A DNA stretch of 51,313 bases from Dactylosporangium sp. GTDB taxonomy: Bacteria > Actinomycetota > Actinomycetes > Mycobacteriales > Micromonosporaceae. The DNA is taken from positions 1 to 51,313 of the forward strand of contig JABDRL010000348.1 in the NCBI GenBank assembly GCA_013041765.1, written 5' to 3'. The notes beneath the pieces were generated by a model. That model searched no databases. It was not told the DNA's origin and was given only the letters and a program-made list of their open reading frames with translations. Below, piece after piece: positions 43,022 to 49,444 of the stretch (its first letter is position 1; every line of letters starts with the position of its first letter). The translations under genes were made by a program, and so were the position numbers.

Positions 43022-43501
43022 TTAAAAATCGCTAAACATGTCGATGACCACTGGCACCACGCCCGTCAGGAGAAAAGCCGGCAGGAAGCACAGACCGAGC
43101 GGCACAACCACGAGCGTCCCCGCCCGTCTCGCCGAGGCCTCGGCTGTCGCGCCTCGGGCCGCGCGCAGGTCCTCTCCAAGCCGGTCGAGCGCGTTGGCCA
43201 GGGCCGTTCCGCTCTCCGCGCTGCGCACGGCCGCCCGAACGAGCCGCCCGGCTCCGGGGACATCCGCCAAGCGCCCCCACGCCTCGGCCGGCGCCACACC
43301 GAGGTGGAGAGCCCTGGCGACCGCCGCAAGCCGCTGGCCGACCGGCCCGCCGGTGGCCTGCCCGACAATCAGCGCGGCGAGTTCCGGGGTGGCCCCCGCG
43401 CGCACGGCGGAGGCCAGCAGATCGGCCACGACCGGCAGTTGCCTGGCGGCGGCACGGCGCTCCCGCCGACCGAAGTCCGACGAACCATGGCGCGGCCTCA
43501 T
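43022..43501 (-). CDS. TadC-like type II secretion F-domain protein
   Basis: A 159-residue membrane platform component of the Tad pilus. The GspF-type domain is RQLPVVADLLASAVRAG, LAAVARALHLGVAP, and VRAAVRSAESGTALANAL, and the last helices are RAGTLVVVPLGLCFLPAFLL. It is short, as usual for actinobacterial TadC. The start at 43501 overlaps tadB by 4 nt. TadB and TadC are thought to form a heteromeric inner-membrane platform that couples the ATPase to pilin extraction. Confidence 0.86.
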   Translation of the reverse strand: MRPRHGSSDFGRRERRAAARQLPVVADLLASAVRAGATPELAALIVGQATGGPVGQRLAAVARALHLGVAPAEAWGRLADVPGAGRLVRAAVRSAESGTALANALDRLGEDLRAARGATAEASARRAGTLVVVPLGLCFLPAFLLTGVVPVVIDMFSDF

Positions 43502-44205
43502 CCGTCGAGTCCCGTTGCGCCCGCTCGCACCAGGCGGGACGCGACCAGCAGGCCACAGCCCTGCAGTACCAGGGCGACCGTCGCACACCCCGCCCCTGGC
43601 CGGGTATGCAGGAGTTGGTGCAGGGGATCCGTGCCGAGGCTGGTTCCGAGGAACACGCCCCCGAACGGCATCACCGCCAGCAGAACGATCGTCGCTCTCG
43701 CCCCCGCCGTCTGGGCGGCGACCTCGGCCCGGACCCGCCGCTGCCCACGAAGATCGATTTCGATCCGATCGAGGAGATCCGCCAAGGGCGCGCCGAGCCG
43801 CTCGCTGATCTGGCGGGCGGCCGCGACCCGCGCGGTCGCGGCGTCGTCGGGTACTCGGGCCACGGCTGGCACAGCCAGTCCCGCCCGCAGGTCAGCGGCC
43901 ATGTCAGCGATCGCCTCGATGGATTGTTGGCGGGCCCGGTCCGCCCGTTGCCTGGCCCGCCAGGCCCGCCAGGACACCGCGCCGACAGCCCCGTAGGCGC
44001 CGAGGACGAGCCCGGCGACGGGGCCGCCGAGCATCACCCCGGCCCCCGCGGTCATGACGGTAACCAGGGCCGGGCCGCTGCGTGGCCGGTCCAGGAGCGC
44101 CAGGGCCCGCTCCGGCCACGACTCCGACGCGGGCGCCGGGACGCGCTCGACGGCTCCGGCGGCCGAGATGGCGAACAATCGTCGACGCACGGCCCAGGCG
44201 ATCAT
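43498..44205 (-). CDS. TadB-like type II secretion F-domain protein
   Basis: A 235-residue platform protein. Two hydrophobic helices (about 50-80, GPVAGLVLGAYGAVGAV) are followed by a cytoplasmic GspF-type region (SIEAIADMAADLRAGL and RIEIDLRGQRRVRAEVAAQ) and two further helices (ATIVLLAVMPFGGVFLG; CATVALVLQGCGLLVASRL). The ATG at 44203-44205 overlaps tadA by 4 nt; longer in-frame starts fall inside tadA. It works with the neighbouring TadA and TadC. Confidence 0.87.
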   Translation of the reverse strand: MIAWAVRRRLFAISAAGAVERVPAPASESWPERALALLDRPRSGPALVTVMTAGAGVMLGGPVAGLVLGAYGAVGAVSWRAWRARQRADRARQQSIEAIADMAADLRAGLAVPAVARVPDDAATARVAAARQISERLGAPLADLLDRIEIDLRGQRRVRAEVAAQTAGARATIVLLAVMPFGGVFLGTSLGTDPLHQLLHTRPGAGCATVALVLQGCGLLVASRLVRAGATGLDG

Positions 44206-45416
44206 GACTTCGAATCCGCCGTCAGCCCGCACCGGTTGCTCAGCAGCTCGGCGAGTTCGCCGGCTGCGGGCTGCGGACCAGCCGACCGGCGCCACGCCGG
44301 GACCGCCCGCACCAGGCGCCCGGCGCCGACTCCGAGCAGGCAGATCTCGTCGACAACGCGCGCACCTCCCACCCGACGCAGATGGATCACGACCCGCAGG
44401 GCCGCCCCGACCTGGGCGTGCAGCGCCGCTCTGGGCACCCCGCCCAGCAGGCCGAGCGCCTCCAGCCGCGCCGGGACGTCCGCCGGTGTATTCGCGTGCA
44501 ACGTTGCGGCACCGCCGTCGTGCCCCGTGTTGAGAGCCCCCAGGAGGTCAACGACCTCAGCACCCCGGCACTCCCCGATGACCAGCCGGTCGGGTCGCAT
44601 GCGCAGGGCCTGCCGGACAAGGTCCCGGAGCGTGACCGTCCCAGCCCCCTCGACATTGGACGTCCGGGCCTGCAACGCCACGACGTGCGGATGGCCCGGC
44701 CGCAACTCGGCGGCGTCCTCGACCAGGACGATGCGTTCATGCGGTGGCACCAGCGCCAGCAAGGCGGCGAGCACCGTCGTCTTGCCACATCCCGTGCCGC
44801 CGGTTATCAGGTACGGCAGCCGTGCCGCGACGATGCCCGCCAGTAGATCAGCCGAATCGGCGGTCAGGGTCCCGCAGGCGACGAGCCGCTCAACGGTGAG
44901 TCCCCGGCACTGGAATGTCCGAAAGGATAGGTACGGACCGCCCTGGGCTACCGGGGGCAGCACGGCATGGAACCGGGTTCCGTCGGGCAACTGGACGTCA
45001 ACGCAGGGACTGGCGTCATCGAGCCGACGCCCACCGGCCGCGGCGAGGCGCTGCGCCAGCCGCCGGACCTCGGTGGGACCTCCCACGTCAACGGCGGCCC
45101 GGCACAGGCCGGCCCCACGATCGATCCACACCTCCGAGCCGTTGACCAGCACATCGGTGACGCCGGGCTGGGCCAGGAGCGGCGCGAGAGTGCCCGCACC
45201 CCCGAACTCCGCGGTGAGCCGCTCGGAGACCAGGCGCAGTGTTCGCTCGCCCAGGAGCGCGGCGCCCGGTTCCCGTCGGACAGCGGCGGCGACGCCCGCC
45301 GGGCTGGTGTCCGAATCGTCGTCAACGAGCCGCCGCCGGACGCTGACCGCGATGGCCTGAGCCGAGGTCTGGAACTGGCCAGCGGTGGATCTCAGAAAGG
45401 GACCTCGGGCGCTCAT
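44202..45416 (-). CDS. tadA: TadA-family pilus assembly ATPase
   Basis: A 404-residue secretion ATPase (GspE/VirB11 family) that powers Flp pilus assembly. Walker A is GGTGCGKTTVLAALLAL at about residue 205. The Asp box includes LVEDAAELRPGHPHV. The atypical Walker B is LVIGECRGAEVVDLL, and the His box follows in TLHANTPADVPARLEAL. The N-terminal domain has PGVTDVLVNGSEVWID. The ATG at 45414-45416 overlaps ssd by 4 nt. Rv3659c in M. tuberculosis is the positional counterpart. Confidence 0.93.
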   Translation of the reverse strand: MSARGPFLRSTAGQFQTSAQAIAVSVRRRLVDDDSDTSPAGVAAAVRREPGAALLGERTLRLVSERLTAEFGGAGTLAPLLAQPGVTDVLVNGSEVWIDRGAGLCRAAVDVGGPTEVRRLAQRLAAAGGRRLDDASPCVDVQLPDGTRFHAVLPPVAQGGPYLSFRTFQCRGLTVERLVACGTLTADSADLLAGIVAARLPYLITGGTGCGKTTVLAALLALVPPHERIVLVEDAAELRPGHPHVVALQARTSNVEGAGTVTLRDLVRQALRMRPDRLVIGECRGAEVVDLLGALNTGHDGGAATLHANTPADVPARLEALGLLGGVPRAALHAQVGAALRVVIHLRRVGGARVVDEICLLGVGAGRLVRAVPAWRRSAGPQPAAGELAELLSNRCGLTADSKS

Positions 45417-46513
45417 GCGGCGGCCTTGTCGGCCAGACCGAGTTCTGCCAGCACGCGTTGGCACAGGCAGGCCAGCGAGCCCCGCCCGCGTCCGGCCGGA
45501 GGCTGGCCATGTTCAAGCCCCCTGGCAAGATCATGTTCGGACCGCAGCGTGCCGATTGAGGTGACGCCCAGCGCCCTGGCGATCTCCCGTGGCTTGAGCC
45601 GTCCCGGAGCGGGCCCGCGGACGACCAGCGACAGCGCGTTGGTGTGCTGCGAAACCCGCGACGCCACTCGCGCCGCCGCCGCACACGCTCGAAGCTCCGC
45701 GGGAACGATCATCAATGCGAGGTCCGAGGCCGCCAGCGCGAGCGTCGCGGCGTCGTCGAGGCGACGCGGAAGGTCCACGACAATCAGCTGACTGCCCCGG
45801 CGCCCCGCGTCGAGCGCCGCGATCATGGCATCTGCCGACACCTCCAGCGGCTCGCCCCGGTCCCAGGACAGCACCGAGAGTTCGCCCCGGCGAGGCAGGG
45901 CTTCGGTCAAGGCTGGAGGGCTGACCGAGCCGCTGGTGTCGGCAAGCGCGGGCCAGCGAACACCGTCCAGGCCTTCCCAACCCAGCACCAGATCGACCCC
46001 TCCGCCAAGGGGGTCGGCGTCGACCAGCAGGGCCCGCAGGCCGCTTCGTGCTCCGGTGACGGCAAGCCCGGCCGCCAGCACGCTCGCGCCGGCTCCGCCT
46101 CTGCCTCCGATCACGGTGATGACGCGGCCGCCGGCGGATGCGGCCGGGCCGGCCGCATCCGTCATCCGATCGGCAAGCCAGCCCGCCGCGGTCGGAAGCA
46201 GTGCGACGTGCTCGGCGCCGATGGCCTCTGCGGCACTCCACGGCGGATCCACGGACTCTTCGCGGCCGATGACCACCACCCCCGGACGCCGGGGAAGGTT
46301 GGCGCGGGCGCAGTCGTCCGCGATCCCCGCGCCGACCAGAACGAGCGGGGCGGCCGGATACCGAGGTCTTGCGGCCGTGGGGTCCGGGACGACATCAAGG
46401 TCCACACCGCAACGGGCGGCGATGTCCAGCAGTTGGTCAAGCAGTTCCGGATCGTTGGTTACCAGGAGCGGATGACGGCGCGCCAGTGTGGTGGTCATTG
46501 TCCTCTGAGCCAT
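45413..46513 (-). CDS. ssd: CpaE-like septum site-determining protein Ssd
   Basis: A 366-residue P-loop protein of the MinD/CpaE superfamily. The receiver-like N-terminal domain (LLVTNDPELLDQLLDIAA; LVLVGAGIADDCAR) precedes an ATPase domain with a deviant Walker A, VIGGRGGAGASVLAAGLA, then LLVDADPLGGGVDLVLGW and LIVVDLPRRLDDAATLAL. In this position, Rv3660c-like proteins are annotated Ssd and affect septation when overproduced; CpaE in Caulobacter positions pili. The start is probably the ATG at 46513, which has GGAG 6 nt upstream; an ATG 15 nt further in (46498) is the alternative. It begins the seven-gene tad operon. Confidence 0.88.
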   Translation of the reverse strand: MAQRTMTTTLARRHPLLVTNDPELLDQLLDIAARCGVDLDVVPDPTAARPRYPAAPLVLVGAGIADDCARANLPRRPGVVVIGREESVDPPWSAAEAIGAEHVALLPTAAGWLADRMTDAAGPAASAGGRVITVIGGRGGAGASVLAAGLAVTGARSGLRALLVDADPLGGGVDLVLGWEGLDGVRWPALADTSGSVSPPALTEALPRRGELSVLSWDRGEPLEVSADAMIAALDAGRRGSQLIVVDLPRRLDDAATLALAASDLALMIVPAELRACAAAARVASRVSQHTNALSLVVRGPAPGRLKPREIARALGVTSIGTLRSEHDLARGLEHGQPPAGRGRGSLACLCQRVLAELGLADKAAA

Positions 46514-46667
46514 GGCGGTCTCCACGGGTCGGTCGATGTCGAACACCGCACACCGTGGCCGCCAGGGCGGGGAAAGCCAATCATCAAGATCATTATCTGT
46601 GGACAACGGCACGCATGTGCACGGGACGGCAGATGGCCCGTTGATCTGCTATCGAGGTGCCCGCAGA

Positions 46668-46770
46668 GGGGGGACGACCCCCGTCGGGGGGATGACGGGG
46701 GTCGTCAGGTCCGGCTCGGGGGGGTCGAGCCGAACCACCTCGGCGGTCGCGGGGGGAGCAACCACCGAGT
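46668..46770 (-). ncRNA. 6C RNA
   Basis: A small RNA read on the minus strand in the gap between ssd and the HAD gene, where the mycobacterial (between Rv3660c and Rv3661) and Streptomyces 6C RNAs lie. Three consecutive hairpins are seen. SL1 (46739-46769) has 12 base pairs, two of them G-U, and a UCCCCCC loop. SL2 (46708-46736) has 11 pairs with one mismatch and an ACCCCCC loop. SL3 (46673-46706) has 13 perfect pairs and an AUCCCCCC loop; it probably doubles as terminator. The family normally has two C-rich hairpins. A CATATC -10 box (46776-46781) would place +1 at the first base of SL1. C-rich loops pair with G-rich mRNA sites in mycobacteria. An open frame on the same strand here is not a gene. 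Confidence 0.88.
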
Positions 46771-46775
46771 GCTCA

Positions 46776-46781
46776 GATATG
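46776..46781 (-). promoter_or_regulatory. -10 box of the 6C RNA
   Basis: CATATC on the minus strand, 6-7 nt upstream of the first hairpin. The -35 region is poorly conserved (CGCGAC is the best). Confidence 0.45.
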
Positions 46782-46918
46782 CCGGACACAACGGTTATGT
46801 CGCGTGAGACATGAAAGCACATCGCAAACCTAAGCATGCCTGAGCCAACCGGCACACGTCGAGTAGGTGCTACCCGCATGGCACCGTAAGGTCCCTCTCG
46901 AAGAGGGTGCCGGACCGA

Positions 46919-46924
46919 TACACT
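46919..46924 (+). promoter_or_regulatory. -10 box of a leaderless HAD-gene promoter
   Basis: TACACT, 7 nt (GCCGCCC) before the GTG at 46932. A 6-bp inverted repeat, CCCTCT-CGA-AGAGGG (46893-46907), covers the -35 position and could be an operator. Confidence 0.55.
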
Positions 46925-46931
46925 GCCGCCC

Positions 46932-47735
46932 GTGGGGCGCAGCGCGGCGTTTTTTGACCTCGACAAGACCGTCATCGCCAAGTCCAGCGCCTTGGCGTTC
47001 GGCGGTCCGTTGTACCGCGACGGCCTCATCGGCCGCCGCGACGTCGTCAAGGCCGCATACGCACAGATCATGTTCCGGCTCGGACGCACGGACGAGCAGA
47101 CGATGGCGCGTACCCGCGACTACCTCGCGGAGCTGTGCCAGGGCTGGCCTGTTGACCAGCTCCGCCAGATTGTCGCGGAAGCGCTCAACGAGCTGATCCA
47201 CCCGTACATCTACGCGGAGGCCGCAGCGCTGATCCAGGGCCACCAAGCCGCGGGGAGAGACGTCGTCCTGGTTTCCACGTCGGGTGACGAGATGGTTCGT
47301 CCCATCGGCGCCCTGCTCGGCATTCCCGACGTCATCGCCACCCGAATGGTGGTGCGGGACGGCCACTACACCGGCGACGTCGAGTTCTACGCCGCAGGCC
47401 ACAACAAGGTCGTCGCCGTGCGTCAGCTGGCAGCGGAGCGTGGATACGATCTCACGACGTGCTACGCCTATTCAGACTCCGTCTCCGATGTGCCGCTGCT
47501 TGAGGCGGTCGGACACCCCACAGCCGTCAATCCTGCCCGGCAACTGCGGCGCATCGCGGCTGACCAGGGCTGGCCGACGCTGGAATTCCGGCACCCCATA
47601 CCGCTCGGTCGCCGGCTCCGGCAGAAGCCCGCGGCCCCGGTCACGGCGGCCGCGATTGGGGTCGGTTTGGGCGTCGCGCTGGGAATCGTGGTGTATGGCC
47701 GGTACCGCCGCGCCAGATCCGCGGCCGTCGCCTGA
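46932..47735 (+). CDS. HAD-IB hydrolase (SerB/phosphatase-like) with C-terminal anchor
   Basis: A 267-residue haloacid-dehalogenase-like hydrolase. Motif I, with the nucleophilic Asp, is FFDLDKTVIAKSS. Motif II is LVSTSGDEM, motif III Lys is in AGHNKVVAVR, and motif IV is YSDSVSDVPLLEAVG. The C-terminal AAIGVGLGVALGIVVYGR is a membrane anchor followed by basic residues, so the enzyme is attached to the membrane from the cytoplasm. It matches Rv3661 in position and type. The substrate, in some relatives a phosphorylated lipid or glycerophosphate, is unknown. The GTG start fits a leaderless transcript. Confidence 0.92.
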   Translation: MGRSAAFFDLDKTVIAKSSALAFGGPLYRDGLIGRRDVVKAAYAQIMFRLGRTDEQTMARTRDYLAELCQGWPVDQLRQIVAEALNELIHPYIYAEAAALIQGHQAAGRDVVLVSTSGDEMVRPIGALLGIPDVIATRMVVRDGHYTGDVEFYAAGHNKVVAVRQLAAERGYDLTTCYAYSDSVSDVPLLEAVGHPTAVNPARQLRRIAADQGWPTLEFRHPIPLGRRLRQKPAAPVTAAAIGVGLGVALGIVVYGRYRRARSAAVA

Positions 47736-47847
47736 CTCCGGGCCATCGTCCGGACGGGATATTTGACCACTCCGGATGCTGCCTGACAAGTGCCATAGGC
47801 CCCCTGTGCAACTGCGGCGACCAGCGTAGAAAGGAGATGCGGATCAC

Positions 47848-47922
47848 TTGGAAGACTCCAGCAAGCCAGTCAAGCCGATCCGTGCATGGCCACCAGGCAC
47901 CCACGCGCGAGCAGCCGCGTAG
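47848..47922 (+). CDS. Possible 24-residue peptide
   Basis: TTG-started short frame with Lys/Pro/Ala-rich product (MEDSSKPVKPIRAWPPGTHA and four more residues). The main support is AGAAAGGAG, an extended match to the 16S rRNA 3' end, ending 11 nt before the TTG. An ATG right after that motif opens another frame of 42 codons, but the spacing is too short. Spacing is long, the start is weak and codon use is only mildly GC3-rich, so this is tentative. It could instead be part of an untranslated RNA that ends at the hairpin at 48005-48027. Confidence 0.25.
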   Translation: MEDSSKPVKPIRAWPPGTHARAAA

Positions 47923-48004
47923 GCACGTTGTCGCGATACCCGCAACGGATCGCGTCCAACGGTAGTGATGTGCACGCCTGGTAACCTGGCTGGACGTGCG
48001 GCGG

Positions 48005-48027
48005 CGGCGCCTCCTACGGAGGCGCCG
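48005..48027 (+). terminator. Hairpin between HAD and hydrolase genes
   Basis: CGGCGCCTCC (48005-48014) and GGAGGCGCCG (48018-48027) pair exactly around TAC. It could end the HAD transcript or a small transcript in the gap. No U tract. Confidence 0.6.
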
Positions 48028-48131
48028 TCCGTATGTGCCCCGTACGTTCGCCAGCCGGCCCCGGAATGGTCGTTCAGTGGATTTGCCGGACGACCGATCT
48101 CATCGGACGGCTGGCCCCTTCTTCTGGCGGC

Positions 48132-48137
48132 TAGGCT
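48132..48137 (+). promoter_or_regulatory. -10 box of a leaderless hydrolase promoter
   Basis: TAGGCT, 7 nt (GTCCGCC) before the ATG at 48145. Confidence 0.55.
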
Positions 48138-48144
48138 GTCCGCC

Positions 48145-49071
48145 ATGAGGTTCCCGGTCGACGACTCATGCGTTCTGCTCGACGGCCCGTGGACCCACCG
48201 GTTCGTCAATGCCAACGGCACCCGACTCCACGTGGTCGAGGCGGGCAGCGGACCGTTGCTCCTGCTGGTGCACGGGTTCCCCGAGTTCTGGTACGCCTGG
48301 CAGCACCAGATTCCCGCGCTCGCCGCCGCAGGGTTCCGCGTTGCTGCGGTTGACATGCGCGGATACGGCGCGAGCGACAAGCCGCCGCGGGGCTACGACG
48401 CGTACACCATGGCGGCGGACATCGTCGGCCTGATCAGGGCGTTGGGCGAGCGCAGCGCCATCATGGTCGGAAGCGGCTACGGGGGCGCCCTCGCCTGGAC
48501 GACCGCGTGCTTCCACCCGAAGCTGATCAGCAAGTTGGTGGTTCTGAGCGCACCGCATCCGCTGCGCATGCGAACCGCCCTGGCAACGGACCCGCGCGGT
48601 CAGCTTGCGGCGGCGCTACCGCTGTTGAAGTTCCAGATCCCCCGATTCGAGCACCTCCTGACCCGCGACGACGCCGCCCTGGTCTGGGGGTACCTCCGGC
48701 AGTGGGGATCCGCGGGCTGGACCGACTCTCCGGCGTTCACGGAGTACGCCAAGGTGTGCCGGCAGGCGATGCTCATCCCGCAAGCGGCCTTCTGCGCGAT
48801 GGAGGCCTACCGGTGGACCGTCCGTTCCGCGCTCCGGCCCCAGGGACTTCGCTACGTCCAGCAGCTCCAGCAGCCGATCACCAGCCCCACGCTGCAGTTG
48901 CACGGAGCGCTCGACCCGGCGGTGCTGCCTCGCACGGCGCAGGGTTCGGGTCGCTTCGTTGCGGCGGAGTATGCCTGGCGCGTGTTGGAGGGGGTCGGCC
49001 ACTTCGCCCCGCAGGAAGCCCCGGATGCGGTCACCCGCGAAGTCCTGAGCTGGGCCGGACGACCCAGCTGA
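48145..49071 (+). CDS. Epoxide-hydrolase-like alpha/beta hydrolase, nucleophile missing
   Basis: A 308-residue alpha/beta-hydrolase-fold protein, similar to the EphE group. The oxyanion segment LVHGFPEFWYAW, MRGYGASDKPP, the acid region LHGALDPAVLP and the His in GVGHFAPQEAPD are all present. The nucleophile elbow should read G-x-D-x-G-G. Here residues 109-114 are G-S-G-Y-G-G (codons at 48469-48486), so the Asp is replaced by Gly at residue 111. The protein is either a non-catalytic relative or uses another residue. The ATG fits a leaderless start 7 nt after TAGGCT; upstream in-frame codons are not conserved. The gene converges with the small gene at 49079. Confidence 0.85.
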   Translation: MRFPVDDSCVLLDGPWTHRFVNANGTRLHVVEAGSGPLLLLVHGFPEFWYAWQHQIPALAAAGFRVAAVDMRGYGASDKPPRGYDAYTMAADIVGLIRALGERSAIMVGSGYGGALAWTTACFHPKLISKLVVLSAPHPLRMRTALATDPRGQLAAALPLLKFQIPRFEHLLTRDDAALVWGYLRQWGSAGWTDSPAFTEYAKVCRQAMLIPQAAFCAMEAYRWTVRSALRPQGLRYVQQLQQPITSPTLQLHGALDPAVLPRTAQGSGRFVAAEYAWRVLEGVGHFAPQEAPDAVTREVLSWAGRPS

Positions 49072-49078
49072 GGAGCCG

Positions 49079-49444
49079 TCAGGCGTGCTGCTCGCGAATG
49101 TCGATGACCTCCGTGCGCGGCGCCCAGCCCTGGTAGACCCCGAAGTCGAACTCTTCCAGGCCCAGTTCCGCCGCCACGAAGGCGAGTCCACCGGTGTACT
49201 CGACCCGCAGCCATCCCTCGTGCTCGGCCAGAATGATGAACGGCTGCTGGCGCCACCGGCAGGTCGTCCGGACGTACCCGATGCCACCGCACTCGTCCGC
49301 CGGGACGATCCGCCGGTGTCTTCCCGGGCGTACCTCTTCAAAGCCCTCTGCGGAATCCGGCCGATACAGCCGGATGTTGTCGCCGTCGGGGCTCGCTTCG
49401 TACTCCACATCGCCCCATTGGGCGACAAAGCCGTCACGCATCAT
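49079..49444 (-). CDS. Possible immunity protein of the SseB/toxin-like gene
   Basis: A 121-residue soluble protein with no membrane segment. It opens MMRDGFVAQWGDVEYEASPD, contains VRPGRHRRIVPADE, YVRTTCRW and LAEHEGWLRVEYTGG, and ends acidic. I recall similar small genes beside SseB-domain genes in other actinobacteria. The ATG at 49442-49444 overlaps the stop of the upstream gene by 4 nt, which couples their translation; ATG 49441 is an alternative. Two overlapping genes with a toxin-like C-terminal domain first and a small protein second suggest toxin and immunity. No such pair has been shown for this family, to my knowledge. Confidence 0.62.
   Translation of the reverse strand: MMRDGFVAQWGDVEYEASPDGDNIRLYRPDSAEGFEEVRPGRHRRIVPADECGGIGYVRTTCRWRQQPFIILAEHEGWLRVEYTGGLAFVAAELGLEEFDFGVYQGWAPRTEVIDIREQHA

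Larger units (their letters stand above)
47736..48144 (+). other. 409-bp gap between the HAD and hydrolase genes
   Basis: No gene of ordinary length on either strand. A strong Shine-Dalgarno-like AGAAAGGAG is at 47828-47836, ahead of a short open frame (47848-47922), and a 10-bp hairpin is at 48005-48027. The last 15 bases hold the -10 of the hydrolase. Confidence 0.5.

Noticed and set aside
46649-47089. Pro-rich open frame on the minus strand between ssd and the HAD gene
   Set aside because: Its Pro codons come from the CCCCCC loops of the 6C RNA, and its 5' part lies antisense to the HAD gene.
47837-47965. 42-codon ATG frame right after AGAAAGGAG
   Set aside because: The start codon touches the ribosome-binding sequence, and the product is not conserved-looking.
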